Positions 44,345 to 53,359 of a DNA stretch of 64,000 bases are shown here, in pieces. A program made the position numbers and the translations under genes. Source of the DNA: UBA11612 sp964475755. GTDB lineage: Bacteria > Pseudomonadota > Alphaproteobacteria > Rhodospirillales > Rhodospirillaceae. Location: contig CAYYXR010000008.1 of assembly GCA_964475755.1 (NCBI GenBank), forward strand, positions 1 to 64,000, in the 5' to 3' direction. The notes beneath the pieces were generated by a model, which had not been told where the DNA came from, made no database searches, and saw only the letters and a program-made list of their open reading frames with translations. Numbering within the stretch: position 1 is the stretch's first letter; every line of letters begins with the position of its first letter.

Positions 44345-45568
44345 TTAAAAGCTTGAATCCGAGGACGCGGTCGGCAATCCGGCCCTGGACGGCTTCGCAT
44401 CCGGCACAGTTATCGACCCGCGCATGGGCGCCGGGAGCGGCTGGTCCGTGGGCGGGTCCATCAAATAGCGCTCGATATAATACTTGTCGGCACCGGCGAG
44501 GATAGGCACACCAACGTCTCTGGCCGCCAATGCCTTGTCCATAAGTTTTCCGCGTGGATGGCCGCCTTGAAACAAAGGAACATTGCGCTCGTGCCAAATG
44601 GCACGCACGATTCCGTAGGCGAGTTCCGGGTTCATGCCCTCGCGCGCAACTAGCACGGACCCCACATCCACGGTCGGGATAACGCCGTGATCGCCGTAGG
44701 TGCCGGCCGGAATATTGCCGCGGGTGTAATAAGGGAAAATCTTGGCGAGTTTGTCCGCCGTCGGGCCGTCTATGGGAATCAATGAGATCGGAACCCGCGT
44801 AGCAAGGTCCTCGATTGTGAGGACAGGCGCGCCGCTGACCATAAAGAACGCATCGATCGATCCCTCCGCCAGGGCATCTGCGACCGCCGCAAATCCCATG
44901 GAGCGCATGTGCACCGTGTTCCACTTCACGCCGTAAGCGGACAAAACCAGCTTTGCGGTGGCTTCCGTACCGGAATCTTTTGCGCCCATCGCAACGGTCT
45001 TGCCTTTGAGGTCGAGCACCGATTTGATCGGCGAGTCCTTCTTCACGACCAGATGAATATTTTCCGGATAGAGGCGTGCCAGAACCCGCAGGTTATCCAT
45101 CGGCGCTTGGCCATAGAAAGCCGCCGTGCCGCGATAGGCCCAGTCCGTCACATCCGCCTGAGACAAGGCAATCTCCATGTCGCCGCTGGAAATGGCCTTT
45201 AGATTGTCCACCGCATCGACGGTCGTTTGAGCCACAGCGATGAGGCCCGGAACGCCGCAATTGCCGCCGCGCTCGCAGTCCCGCGTTCCCGGAGGGTTGG
45301 AAATGGCATTCGCGATGAGCCCGCCAAAGGGAAAATCCGTAGCGCCGGTCGGTCCGGCGCCGATACGGATCACGCGCATTTCCTGCGCAATGACCGAGAT
45401 TCCGGGATAAACGGCAGCCGCCACGAGGGCGATCAGCAGGACAAAGCTAAGGGGTCGTAAAACGGCGGCAAAAGGAACGCTGAAACATCCTGACAATGAG
45501 CGCCGCACGGATTCCGTTCTCCCATCGGATCGAGATTGCTTTGTTCGATCTCCACTTATAACGCACAT
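44345..45568 (-). CDS. TAXI-family TRAP-type solute-binding protein (orphan)
   Basis: The protein has a transmembrane or signal segment (LSFVLLIALVAAAVYPG) and then the TAXI fold: IRIGAGPTGATDFPFGG, ISSGDMEIALSQADV, and VAMGAKDSGTEATAKLVL, which contacts ligand in this family. A proline-rich tail follows residue 380. TAXI proteins normally feed a fused TRAP membrane component, but none is encoded here. The neighbours are an aminopeptidase and an osmoprotectant ABC transporter. The start is uncertain: TTG 45595, ATG 45568, or GTG 45508, which has GGGAG upstream and places the hydrophobic segment closer to the N-terminus. The ligand is unknown. Confidence 0.78.
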   Translation of the reverse strand: MCVISGDRTKQSRSDGRTESVRRSLSGCFSVPFAAVLRPLSFVLLIALVAAAVYPGISVIAQEMRVIRIGAGPTGATDFPFGGLIANAISNPPGTRDCERGGNCGVPGLIAVAQTTVDAVDNLKAISSGDMEIALSQADVTDWAYRGTAAFYGQAPMDNLRVLARLYPENIHLVVKKDSPIKSVLDLKGKTVAMGAKDSGTEATAKLVLSAYGVKWNTVHMRSMGFAAVADALAEGSIDAFFMVSGAPVLTIEDLATRVPISLIPIDGPTADKLAKIFPYYTRGNIPAGTYGDHGVIPTVDVGSVLVAREGMNPELAYGIVRAIWHERNVPLFQGGHPRGKLMDKALAARDVGVPILAGADKYYIERYLMDPPTDQPLPAPMRGSITVPDAKPSRAGLPTASSDSSF

Positions 45569-45643
45569 CGCGAGACTGTCATCGAAGTAATTCAATGAAA
45601 TCTTTGTCCATACGTTCCATTGTGCGCGGGTATTGTGGGTATA

Positions 45644-46480
45644 CTATGGCAATCGGCGGGACGCGGCGACGAACGCCGCCACCTGATCATCCGCCGGCGC
45701 TTTGGCCATCTCTTCCGGCGTGGCCAGCTGAACCAGCCGCCCTTCTCTGAGCATCGCAATTCGGTCTGCAAGAGCGAACGCCTCCAGCGGATCATGAGTA
45801 ATAAGTACAACGGTTTTGCCGAGCTCCCGTTGCAAGGATTTCAGCTCTTTCTGGAGATCCTGGCGGGTCACCGGATCAAGCGCGCCAAGTGGTTCATCCA
45901 TAAGCAGAATCGGCGCCCCCGTGATCAGCGCGCGGGCCAACCCGACGCGCTGTTGCATACCCCCGGACAACTCGGACGGCATTGCAGTCTGGTATCCCCC
46001 CAGGCCCACCCGTTCGATCCAGGCACCGGCCTTCTCGCGGGCCTCTTTAGCGGCCGCGCCCTGAACCCGCAGAGGAAAGGCGACGTTGTCGGCGACCGTG
46101 CGATGGGGCAGCAGGCCGAAGTGCTGAAAAACCATCCCGGTAAAGCGTCTACGGAACTCAAGGAGCTCCGGCTCGCTCAACAACGACACATCGGTGTCGC
46201 CGACGCGAACGGTGCCCACCGTCGCCTGTACAAGCCGATTGATCAATCGCAGCAACGTCGATTTGCCGGAGCCGGACTGACCCATAACGACGAACATCTC
46301 GCCCGGTTCGATCGTCAGGCCAATTTGCGACAGGGCGACGGTACACCCCGTTTTCTCTCGGATCGCCTCCTTACTATGCCCCGCGCCGACAAGACGGCCA
46401 ATGTCCGGCCAGCCCGCCCGCGGAGCGCGCCCGAAGTACACGCCGGCCTCTGCAAATGTAATTCTGAGCTGATGGTCCAT
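45644..46480 (-). CDS. proV: Glycine betaine/proline-type ABC transporter ATPase
   Basis: The 278-residue ATPase has Walker A GQSGSGKST (67-75), signature LSGGMQQRVG, Walker B ILLMDEPLGALDP and ITHDPLEA. It follows ProV/OpuAA in having a long N-terminal extension before the Walker A region, but lacks the C-terminal CBS pair. It energises uptake of betaine-like osmoprotectants. Start ATG 46480 gives a family-like N-terminus; a longer reading adds only antisense-like sequence. It is third in the series proX-proW-proV. Confidence 0.87.
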   Translation of the reverse strand: MDHQLRITFAEAGVYFGRAPRAGWPDIGRLVGAGHSKEAIREKTGCTVALSQIGLTIEPGEMFVVMGQSGSGKSTLLRLINRLVQATVGTVRVGDTDVSLLSEPELLEFRRRFTGMVFQHFGLLPHRTVADNVAFPLRVQGAAAKEAREKAGAWIERVGLGGYQTAMPSELSGGMQQRVGLARALITGAPILLMDEPLGALDPVTRQDLQKELKSLQRELGKTVVLITHDPLEAFALADRIAMLREGRLVQLATPEEMAKAPADDQVAAFVAASRRLP

Positions 46481-46521
46481 GCTCTTCAGCGATTTACGAT
46501 TTACGCGAACTATCGCCCGGC

Positions 46522-47373
46522 CTACGCCGGCTCGTGCTGAAGTCGGCGCATGGAAGCCTGGGTTAGGCGATCGAGGACAATTGCCAAAGCCACGATGACG
46601 GCACCGGCGACAATCCCGCGTCCGGTATCCAGCCTTTGAATACCAAGTAGAACTTCCTCGCCGAGGCCCCGCGCCCCGATCATCGAAGCCACCACCACCA
46701 TGGACAGGGCCATCATCGTTGCCTGATTGAACCCCGCCATGATGGACGGCAGCGCCAATGGAAATTCCACCCACCAAAGCCTTTGGCGCGGCGTTGCCCC
46801 AAAGGCTTGCGCCGCTTCAACCGCTTCACTGTTGGCCTGACGAATACCCAGATCCGTCAGCCGTGCAACGGGCGGCGTGGCATAGATAATTGTCGCCAAA
46901 AGCGCCGGCACCTTGCCGAGGCCGAACAACATCAGCGCCGGCACGAGATACACAAATGACGGCAAGGTCTGCATGGCGTCCAGGATCGGCAATAGAACCA
47001 GCCGCATGCGCGGGAATCGCGCCAACGCCAGTCCGAAGGGAATGCCGATGAGAGCCGCGCCGATGAGCGCTGCGACCATAAGAGATAATGTCTGCATGGC
47101 CTGATCCCACAGTCCGAGCACGCCCATGACAAGAGCCGCGGCCATGATCCCCGCTGAAAAAGCGACACGGCGCGTCAGATAAAATCCCAATGCGCCGATC
47201 GCGATCAGAACGAGCCACCACGGCGCTCCGCGCAGCAAGGCCTCGATCTGCAACAAGACAATCAGCACCACGTCGGAGAAAGATCTGAATGCGCTGCCGT
47301 ACGCCGCAACGAAGGCGTCAACGCCGCTCGTGATCGAGTTGCTGATAGACAGAGTCAGGCTTTCAGGAAACAT
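46522..47373 (-). CDS. proW: Glycine betaine/proline-type ABC transporter permease
   Basis: The 283-residue membrane protein has the ABC permease domain with LDAMQTLPSFVYLVPALMLFG and the EAA loop (EAAQAFGATPRQRLWWVEFPLALPS-like region), typical of ProW/OpuAB. ATG 47373 has AAGGA seven bases upstream. It forms the inner-membrane channel for the ProX ligand and lies 22 bases after proX. Confidence 0.88.
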   Translation of the reverse strand: MFPESLTLSISNSITSGVDAFVAAYGSAFRSFSDVVLIVLLQIEALLRGAPWWLVLIAIGALGFYLTRRVAFSAGIMAAALVMGVLGLWDQAMQTLSLMVAALIGAALIGIPFGLALARFPRMRLVLLPILDAMQTLPSFVYLVPALMLFGLGKVPALLATIIYATPPVARLTDLGIRQANSEAVEAAQAFGATPRQRLWWVEFPLALPSIMAGFNQATMMALSMVVVASMIGARGLGEEVLLGIQRLDTGRGIVAGAVIVALAIVLDRLTQASMRRLQHEPA

Positions 47374-47395
47374 GGGGATATCCTTGGTTGCTGTC

Positions 47396-48412
47396 CTACT
47401 GCTGTAGCGCTGTTTGCACCGCGGGCGCGATGTCGTCGCTGACCCACCTTGTCCAAACGTTCGGGTATTTGGATAAGAAGTGACGCGCGGCTTCATCCGC
47501 AGACGCATTATTATCCTGCATGAAAGCAAGGGCCTCGTTCACAAGGCCTGCCGTGGTTTCATAGGCCGTGAGAAACGCGACGATCTGCGGCGCTTCGTCA
47601 ACAAAGCGCGCGTTCGCGCCGACCCAAACGGGCACCTCCGGATAGGCAACGGCGTTGGGATAGTTGGGGTCCGCGTTCAGTCCCTCCCAATCCGCCTCAT
47701 TCCAAGCCGGTTCCTCTAGCTGGATGAGATCGTATTTGCCGAGCACCCAAGTGGGTGCCCAGTAGTATGCCAGGATCGGCTCGCCGCGCAGTACGGCCCC
47801 GCCGATGGCCGCCGCCAGGGCCGCGCCGGTGCCCGGCCGGAAATTGGTGTAATCATCATTCAGACCGTAAGCGCGCAGCTTGGCAGAGTTGATCACCTCG
47901 CAATTCCACCCCGCCACACAATTGTAAAAACGCCCGCGACCGGGCTCCTCAGGGTCGGCAAATACAGCCTTATATTTCGGAAGATCGCGGACGCTCTTGA
48001 GATTGGGCGCCATCGGTTTTATGCCGCGCGCGGGGTCGCCTTCGATCAGAAACCGCGGCACGTACCAGCCTTGCGCGGAGTCCGGAAAATTGACCCCTAA
48101 TTCTCTGACCTGTCCGCGCGCCATCGCGCGCATCCAAACGTCGGTGACGTTGTCTTTCCACACTTCCATCACCACATCTATGTCGCCCTGAGCGACACCC
48201 TGAAGCATGGGGATCGTGGACCCCGGAATGGCGTCGGTGCGACAGTCATACCCGTGTTCGAGAATGAATCGGGCCACAGCATTGTGGAAAGCCGCCGATT
48301 CCCAATCCAGTCCGGCAAAGACGACCGGCCTGGAAATTTCACAGGCCGAAGCCGGAGCCGACATGAGGCTCGTGAACAGGAGCGCCGTGGTCCATGTCAG
48401 AAAGGTCCGCAT
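47396..48412 (-). CDS. proX: Glycine betaine/proline-type substrate-binding protein
   Basis: The 338-residue periplasmic protein has a signal peptide ending in APASA and belongs to the OpuAC/ProX family (PVVFAGLDWESAAFHNAVARFI, DVVMEVWKDNV, YYWAPTWVLGKYDLIQLEEP). Aromatic residues such as those in YYWAPTW usually cage the quaternary ammonium group. It is the first gene of the uptake operon proX-proW-proV. The exact ligand (glycine betaine, proline betaine or choline) cannot be fixed. Confidence 0.88.
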   Translation of the reverse strand: MRTFLTWTTALLFTSLMSAPASACEISRPVVFAGLDWESAAFHNAVARFILEHGYDCRTDAIPGSTIPMLQGVAQGDIDVVMEVWKDNVTDVWMRAMARGQVRELGVNFPDSAQGWYVPRFLIEGDPARGIKPMAPNLKSVRDLPKYKAVFADPEEPGRGRFYNCVAGWNCEVINSAKLRAYGLNDDYTNFRPGTGAALAAAIGGAVLRGEPILAYYWAPTWVLGKYDLIQLEEPAWNEADWEGLNADPNYPNAVAYPEVPVWVGANARFVDEAPQIVAFLTAYETTAGLVNEALAFMQDNNASADEAARHFLSKYPNVWTRWVSDDIAPAVQTALQQ

Positions 48413-48489
48413 AAAATGACCATACCCCGGACAAGGGGTACTTCAAACCACAGACCGGAGCCATTAGAGTCGCCGGCAAGGAGGAACCA

Positions 48490-49260
48490 ATGGCAAAGCT
48501 TGAAATTCGACAGATTCCGGTACTCAGCGATAATTTTGTCTACCTGGCGCGCGAGCCGGAAAGTGGATACGTCGCCGTGGTGGACCCTGCGGTCGTCGAT
48601 GAGGTGATGGACGAAGCCAGAAAGTTGGACTGGAAGATCACCCACATTCTGAACACGCACCATCACCCCGATCACGTGGGCGGCAACCTTGAGATCAAAG
48701 AGGCCACCGGGTGCACGATTGTCGGCCCAGCGCATGATCCTGACCGTATACCCGGCATGGACGTGCAGGTGAAAGATGGGGACACCTACGATTTTGGGAA
48801 AGCACGTGCGGAAGTGTTTTTTGTGCCGGGTCACACGCGCGGGCACATTGCCTATTGGTTTAAGGATTCGGATGCCCTGTTTTGCGGCGATACGCTGTTC
48901 TCGATCGGGTGCGGGCGTTTATTCGAAGGCACACCGGCGCAGATGTGGGACAGCTTGCAGCGCCTGCGTCAACTACCGAAATCGACGCGCATTTACTGCG
49001 CACATGAGTATACCGAGGCGAACATTCACTTCGCGGTTACCATAGAACCGGATAATCAAGCGTTGCGGAAACGCGAAGCCGAAGTCAAAGCGCTACGCGC
49101 CGAAGGCAAGTACTCCGTGCCGTCCGTCATGGAAGAAGAATGCGAAGCTAACCCCTTCCTTCGTGCGGACGCTCCGGAACTGGCTGCCGCCATCGGCATG
49201 CAAGGGCGTGATCCGGTGGATATTTTCACCGAAGTCCGGCATCGCAAGGATAACTTTTAG
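48490..49260 (+). CDS. gloB: Hydroxyacylglutathione hydrolase (glyoxalase II)
   Basis: The 256-residue metallo-beta-lactamase-fold enzyme has the dimetal motif TxHxHxDH as THHHPDHVGG (His57, His59, Asp61, His62), plus GHTRGHIAY, LFCGDTLF and the C-terminal glutathione-binding segment ending in FTEVRHRKDNF. It hydrolyses S-lactoylglutathione to lactate and glutathione in methylglyoxal detoxification. AAGGAGG lies just before the ATG. It is followed after 30 bases by the acetyltransferase gene. Confidence 0.95.
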   Translation: MAKLEIRQIPVLSDNFVYLAREPESGYVAVVDPAVVDEVMDEARKLDWKITHILNTHHHPDHVGGNLEIKEATGCTIVGPAHDPDRIPGMDVQVKDGDTYDFGKARAEVFFVPGHTRGHIAYWFKDSDALFCGDTLFSIGCGRLFEGTPAQMWDSLQRLRQLPKSTRIYCAHEYTEANIHFAVTIEPDNQALRKREAEVKALRAEGKYSVPSVMEEECEANPFLRADAPELAAAIGMQGRDPVDIFTEVRHRKDNF

Positions 49261-49290
49261 GAACATTTTGCGCATCAATGCGGTCCGAAG

Positions 49291-50100
49291 ATGACGGCCG
49301 ACCTTAAGTCTTATTTCGACCGCATCGGCTATGAAGGCCCGCAAGAGGCCAGCTTGGCTGTTCTTGAAGAATTACACGGACTTCACCCGTCTGCGATACC
49401 GTTCGAGAATATCGACCCGCTTCTCAAACGGCCGGTGAACATCGACCTTGCATCAATCGATGCAAAGCTCGTGGGCAGCCAGCGCGGCGGGTACTGCTAT
49501 GAGCACAACCGACTTTTCTGCGATGTGCTCGCGGAGCTTGGATTTGCGGTTACACCCTTGGCAGCGCGCGTAATCTGGAACCGCCCGAAGGACGGGCCGC
49601 GCACCGCCCACACCCACCGCCTCACCAAGGTTGAGTTGAAAGACGGCGCATACATTGCGGATGTCGGTTTCGGCGGAAATAGTCCGACCAAGCCGATTAA
49701 ATTTGAGATCGGATTGGAGCAACCCACACCGCACGGCACATATCGCATCGTCAAATTTGGCGATGATTATGAGTTGCAGGTTGCCCTCGACGGAAACTGG
49801 GCCGGGTTATACCGCTTCTCCCTCGCCTCTCAAGAACAGGCCGATTTTGAAGTGGGCAATTGGTTCACGTCCACTCACCCTGCATCGCACTTCACATTTA
49901 ATTTGACGGCTTCGCGTGTGGTTGGTGATGCGCGCTACAACTTGTTGAATGCACGCCTGACAGTCCGAAGACACGACCAAGCCGAAACATCGATCGTCGA
50001 GACCGCACAAAAATTTGAAGAACTTCTCGTCGAACGATTCGGGATCGCGTGTCCCGTTCCCATCAGCCAGCTTTGGGACATCATTCCGAAAGCAGCGTAG
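49291..50100 (+). CDS. nat: Arylamine N-acetyltransferase
   Basis: The 269-residue cysteine enzyme has the catalytic triad of the NAT family: Cys69 in RGGYCYEHN, His in TAHTHRLTKVEL, and Asp in IADVGFGG. It transfers acetyl from acetyl-CoA to arylamines or hydrazines, and natural substrates in bacteria are often unknown. Its last 20 bases overlap the 3' end of the convergent RND exporter gene. The ribosome site is weak, so it may depend on gloB translation. Confidence 0.92.
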   Translation: MTADLKSYFDRIGYEGPQEASLAVLEELHGLHPSAIPFENIDPLLKRPVNIDLASIDAKLVGSQRGGYCYEHNRLFCDVLAELGFAVTPLAARVIWNRPKDGPRTAHTHRLTKVELKDGAYIADVGFGGNSPTKPIKFEIGLEQPTPHGTYRIVKFGDDYELQVALDGNWAGLYRFSLASQEQADFEVGNWFTSTHPASHFTFNLTASRVVGDARYNLLNARLTVRRHDQAETSIVETAQKFEELLVERFGIACPVPISQLWDIIPKAA

Positions 50101-52273
50101 ACTTGGCTTGCCTCAATTGACTGCCTGAACTCGCCAGCAGCGGCAATACCACCAATGCCAACGCGGCCGCGATGACCGCGCCGATGGCGACAGTCACGCC
50201 GAAACGCTGGGACGGCGGAAATTCGGACAGCGCGAATATGGAAAAGCCCGTTCCGACCACAACGGCGGAAATGAGCGTTGGGCGCCATTGCTCGCGGCAC
50301 GCGGCGCTCCAGTCCGACCAAGCAATAGGGCCAGCCGCGTTTCGTCGGGCGGATGCGGATAGGTGGATCATGGCGTCCACGGCCATGCCGATACACACGT
50401 TCGTTGCCGGCGCAGCCACAATATCCAGAGGAATGTGCAACACTCCTATACCGCCAAGCAACGCGACGGGGAGCAACGCCACACACACGAGCATGGCGCC
50501 ACTGACGTGCCAGGACCGGCTCACGGCGTAAGCCACAAACAAAAACAAAATTAAGAGAAGACCGAGACCTTCGAAGAGGCTGATACCCACCAGCTCCGCG
50601 AGCTTCCCCTGAAGAAAATAGACACCGCCCGTATTTGTGACAGCAAATCCGTTTTTCTCAGCGACATCGCGTAATTGTTCGACAATCTCCACACGTGGCT
50701 GCTCCCTCTCCTGCTCTTTCATCCGCAGCACAAAAAGGGCCTGACTGCGGTCCTCCGTGACGAATGATCGGGCAACGCCCTCGAACCGGGGAGACGAGAG
50801 AATGTCGAGCAACCAGTTCCAGGGGAGAAGGCTACCGATGGGATTGCGGTCGCCCTCCGCCATAAGGACGGGCAATGAAATAATCGTCCCGACCCCGGGC
50901 AACTGCGACATCTCGCCCTGCATGTCCCACATCCGGCCGTAGGCTTCGGACGTATCCAGCCGGGCGTCGTCGGCTAGCTTCACGACAAGGGTCAACGGAC
51001 TCGACCCGCCGTTCCGATCTATGTGCGCGAGCCCTTCGTAAACGGGTCCGTCCTCATTGAAGTAGGACAGGAGGCTGGGATCTGTATTAAGGCGGTGCAC
51101 ACCAGGCGCCATTGCAATGCAGGCGGCGATCAGGCCGCCGCCCAATAACAAATGTCTTTTCACCCACCAAGCGCCGGCTTTTGTTTCAATTAGGCTTGCC
51201 GTCTTCTCGCTCCTAGACCGCAGGGCTGGAAACACAACGGGAACTTTCTCCCGCGACCCAAGGAATGCTGGATAAATAAGATACGCGGATGCAATAGCCA
51301 TGAGTGTGCCGATGGCACCGCCCACACCCAGTTCACGAAGGGGCTGCGCATCCAACAAGAGCAAGCTGAAAAACCCCAGCCCCGTTGTGACCATGCACCA
51401 GAATGACGCGCTTAATGTGCGCGCCATGGCTGCGGCCAGGGGCGCATCCTCACTTTTGTCGGCGAGATACCTGCGCCAATTGCCCGTCAGGAAAATTGTG
51501 TGCGAAAGGGTCAGAACAACGACAATTGTGCCGAGATTTGCCGTCAACACCCCTATGCGCTGACCCAGCAGCGACTGGGTCAACAAAGTCAGCATGACGG
51601 CATCGGCGCACGCCACGATCATGCCCACAGCAACAAGGGGCGAGCGGTATATCACAATAATCAGCACCGCAAAGATCGCGAGAGCCGCCGCGATGAACGT
51701 GCGCATATCCTCTATCAAGCTGCGCTTGATCATCTCCACGACATAAGGCGGACCGGCTATTCGTAGTTTGAAATCGCCAACACTGTGACGTTCGATTGCG
51801 TCTTCGACGGTCTCAATCATTCGCGAATTGTCGGAGGGATCGGCAAATACAATGATCAATGTTGAACGGCCGTCGTCACCTAAAAGCAGCGTCCGCCAGA
51901 ACGGACTTTCAGCGGCATCGTCGTAGCTGCCCGGTCCGTGGCTAATGCTTTTCACGGCGGTCACACCCGGCGCCGCGAGGAGACGTTCGGAAAGAATTTC
52001 GATCTGGCGTAAATAGACGTCAGATGAAATGTCGGGATGCGTGGCGCTGACGACGATCTGTGCCCGATTGGGAAATACTTCCCGAATTTCCCGAGCTTGA
52101 TTGAAAGCCGCGCTGCCGAAGGCAAAGAAAAAACTTTGGTCGACCGCCGGGGTTAAGTCCACGTTTGCGCGAAAGGCGACCGCAATCGGTATTACGGCAA
52201 GGATAGCGGCAGCGCGCAGCGGCCAGCTAAGGCGCCGGGGAAACAGGTCAAGGATTTGCCACACTTTTGACAT
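50081..52273 (-). CDS. RND/MMPL superfamily exporter
   Basis: The 730-residue membrane protein is built of two similar halves, each with one helix, a periplasmic domain and a bundle of helices, as in MMPL/HpnN-type exporters. Examples are the helix bundles starting IAAALAIFAVLIIVIYRSP and LVGISLFEGLGLLLILFLF. Conserved polar residues within the bundles (AVDAMIHL in the second half) fit proton coupling. It is smaller than AcrB and lacks a gene for a periplasmic adaptor, which suggests lipid or hydrophobic cargo. The substrate is unknown. It overlaps the nat gene tail by 20 bases. Confidence 0.82.
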   Translation of the reverse strand: MSKVWQILDLFPRRLSWPLRAAAILAVIPIAVAFRANVDLTPAVDQSFFFAFGSAAFNQAREIREVFPNRAQIVVSATHPDISSDVYLRQIEILSERLLAAPGVTAVKSISHGPGSYDDAAESPFWRTLLLGDDGRSTLIIVFADPSDNSRMIETVEDAIERHSVGDFKLRIAGPPYVVEMIKRSLIEDMRTFIAAALAIFAVLIIVIYRSPLVAVGMIVACADAVMLTLLTQSLLGQRIGVLTANLGTIVVVLTLSHTIFLTGNWRRYLADKSEDAPLAAAMARTLSASFWCMVTTGLGFFSLLLLDAQPLRELGVGGAIGTLMAIASAYLIYPAFLGSREKVPVVFPALRSRSEKTASLIETKAGAWWVKRHLLLGGGLIAACIAMAPGVHRLNTDPSLLSYFNEDGPVYEGLAHIDRNGGSSPLTLVVKLADDARLDTSEAYGRMWDMQGEMSQLPGVGTIISLPVLMAEGDRNPIGSLLPWNWLLDILSSPRFEGVARSFVTEDRSQALFVLRMKEQEREQPRVEIVEQLRDVAEKNGFAVTNTGGVYFLQGKLAELVGISLFEGLGLLLILFLFVAYAVSRSWHVSGAMLVCVALLPVALLGGIGVLHIPLDIVAAPATNVCIGMAVDAMIHLSASARRNAAGPIAWSDWSAACREQWRPTLISAVVVGTGFSIFALSEFPPSQRFGVTVAIGAVIAAALALVVLPLLASSGSQLRQAKSTLLSE

Positions 52274-52364
52274 GGCAACTCGTCTAGCGGATGCACAAAC
52301 GAAGCCTACAAGTCATTAACGCTTTGTCGCCGCCAATGTTGCGAGAGCGCCAGGTGCGACGCTC

Positions 52365-53090
52365 CTAATACATGTGCTGGCCGCCGTTGATGGACAGTGT
52401 CGAGCCGGTGATAAAATCGGCGTTATCGGCGACCAGAAACATGACGCCGCGGGAAATGTCCTCGGCGCGGCCGAGACGCCCCATGGGAATGTTGGCGATG
52501 ATCTTTTCGAGAACGGCCTGCGGCACGGCCCGCACCATGTCGGTATCCACGTAACCCGGTGCGATGGCGTTGACGGTAATGCCCTTGCCCGCACCTTCCT
52601 GCGCCATGGCCTTCGTGAAACCGTGGATGCCGGATTTGGCTGCCGCATAGTTCACCTGACCATACTGGCCGGCCTGCCCGTTGACCGAGCCAACGTTGAC
52701 GATGCGTCCAAAATTGCGTTGGCGCATTGATTCAATAACCGCGCGGCACATATTGAAGCAGCCGCCGAGATTGACGTCGATCACCTGCTGCCATTGGCCG
52801 TGCGTCATCTTGTGCAAGGTGCCGTCGCGCGTGATGCCGGCATTGTTCACGAGCACTTCCACCGGGCCGAGGTCGGCGGCAATTTCAGCGACGGATTTTT
52901 GGCACGCTTCGAAGTCCGAAACATCGAACTTGCAATTGCGAATACCGGTTTCTTTCGTGAACGCGGCCGCTGCTTCATCGTTGCCGCTGTAGTTTGCGGC
53001 AACTTTGTAGCCGGCGGCCTTGAGAGAAATGGAAATGGCTTTCCCGATGCCTCGGGTGCCGCCGGTGACGATTGCGACGCGTCCAGTCAT
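52365..53090 (-). CDS. phaB: Acetoacetyl-CoA reductase
   Basis: The 241-residue short-chain dehydrogenase has TGGTRGIGKAI at residues 9-19, NNAG, the catalytic Ser in VNVGSVNGQ, and the Y-x3-K pair in NYAAAKSG. It reduces acetoacetyl-CoA to (R)-3-hydroxybutyryl-CoA using NADPH, the monomer for polyhydroxybutyrate. ATG 53090 has GGGGA seven bases upstream and is preferred over the ATG at 53102. It lies downstream of phaA with a 269-base gap. Confidence 0.94.
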   Translation of the reverse strand: MTGRVAIVTGGTRGIGKAISISLKAAGYKVAANYSGNDEAAAAFTKETGIRNCKFDVSDFEACQKSVAEIAADLGPVEVLVNNAGITRDGTLHKMTHGQWQQVIDVNLGGCFNMCRAVIESMRQRNFGRIVNVGSVNGQAGQYGQVNYAAAKSGIHGFTKAMAQEGAGKGITVNAIAPGYVDTDMVRAVPQAVLEKIIANIPMGRLGRAEDISRGVMFLVADNADFITGSTLSINGGQHMY

Positions 53091-53359
53091 ATGTGTCCCC
53101 ATATTTGGTGGCCGGTCATTTTCTGACCATTGGTTTGATCATAGGGTGGCTATTAGAGGCCGCAAGTGATGGTTCAGGAGCACGTTGCTTAAATTTTCAC
53201 CCCGGCACCATGACCACGCAGACGCTTGAAATACCTATATGATCCGGCGTCCATGCGGACATAATCGAGACGTGCCGCGTAAAAGTTATTCATCGTCACG
53301 TTGTCGCCTATTGCGCCGACATAAGGCATTGCCGGGTTGGCGATTCTCCAGGCGATTCG

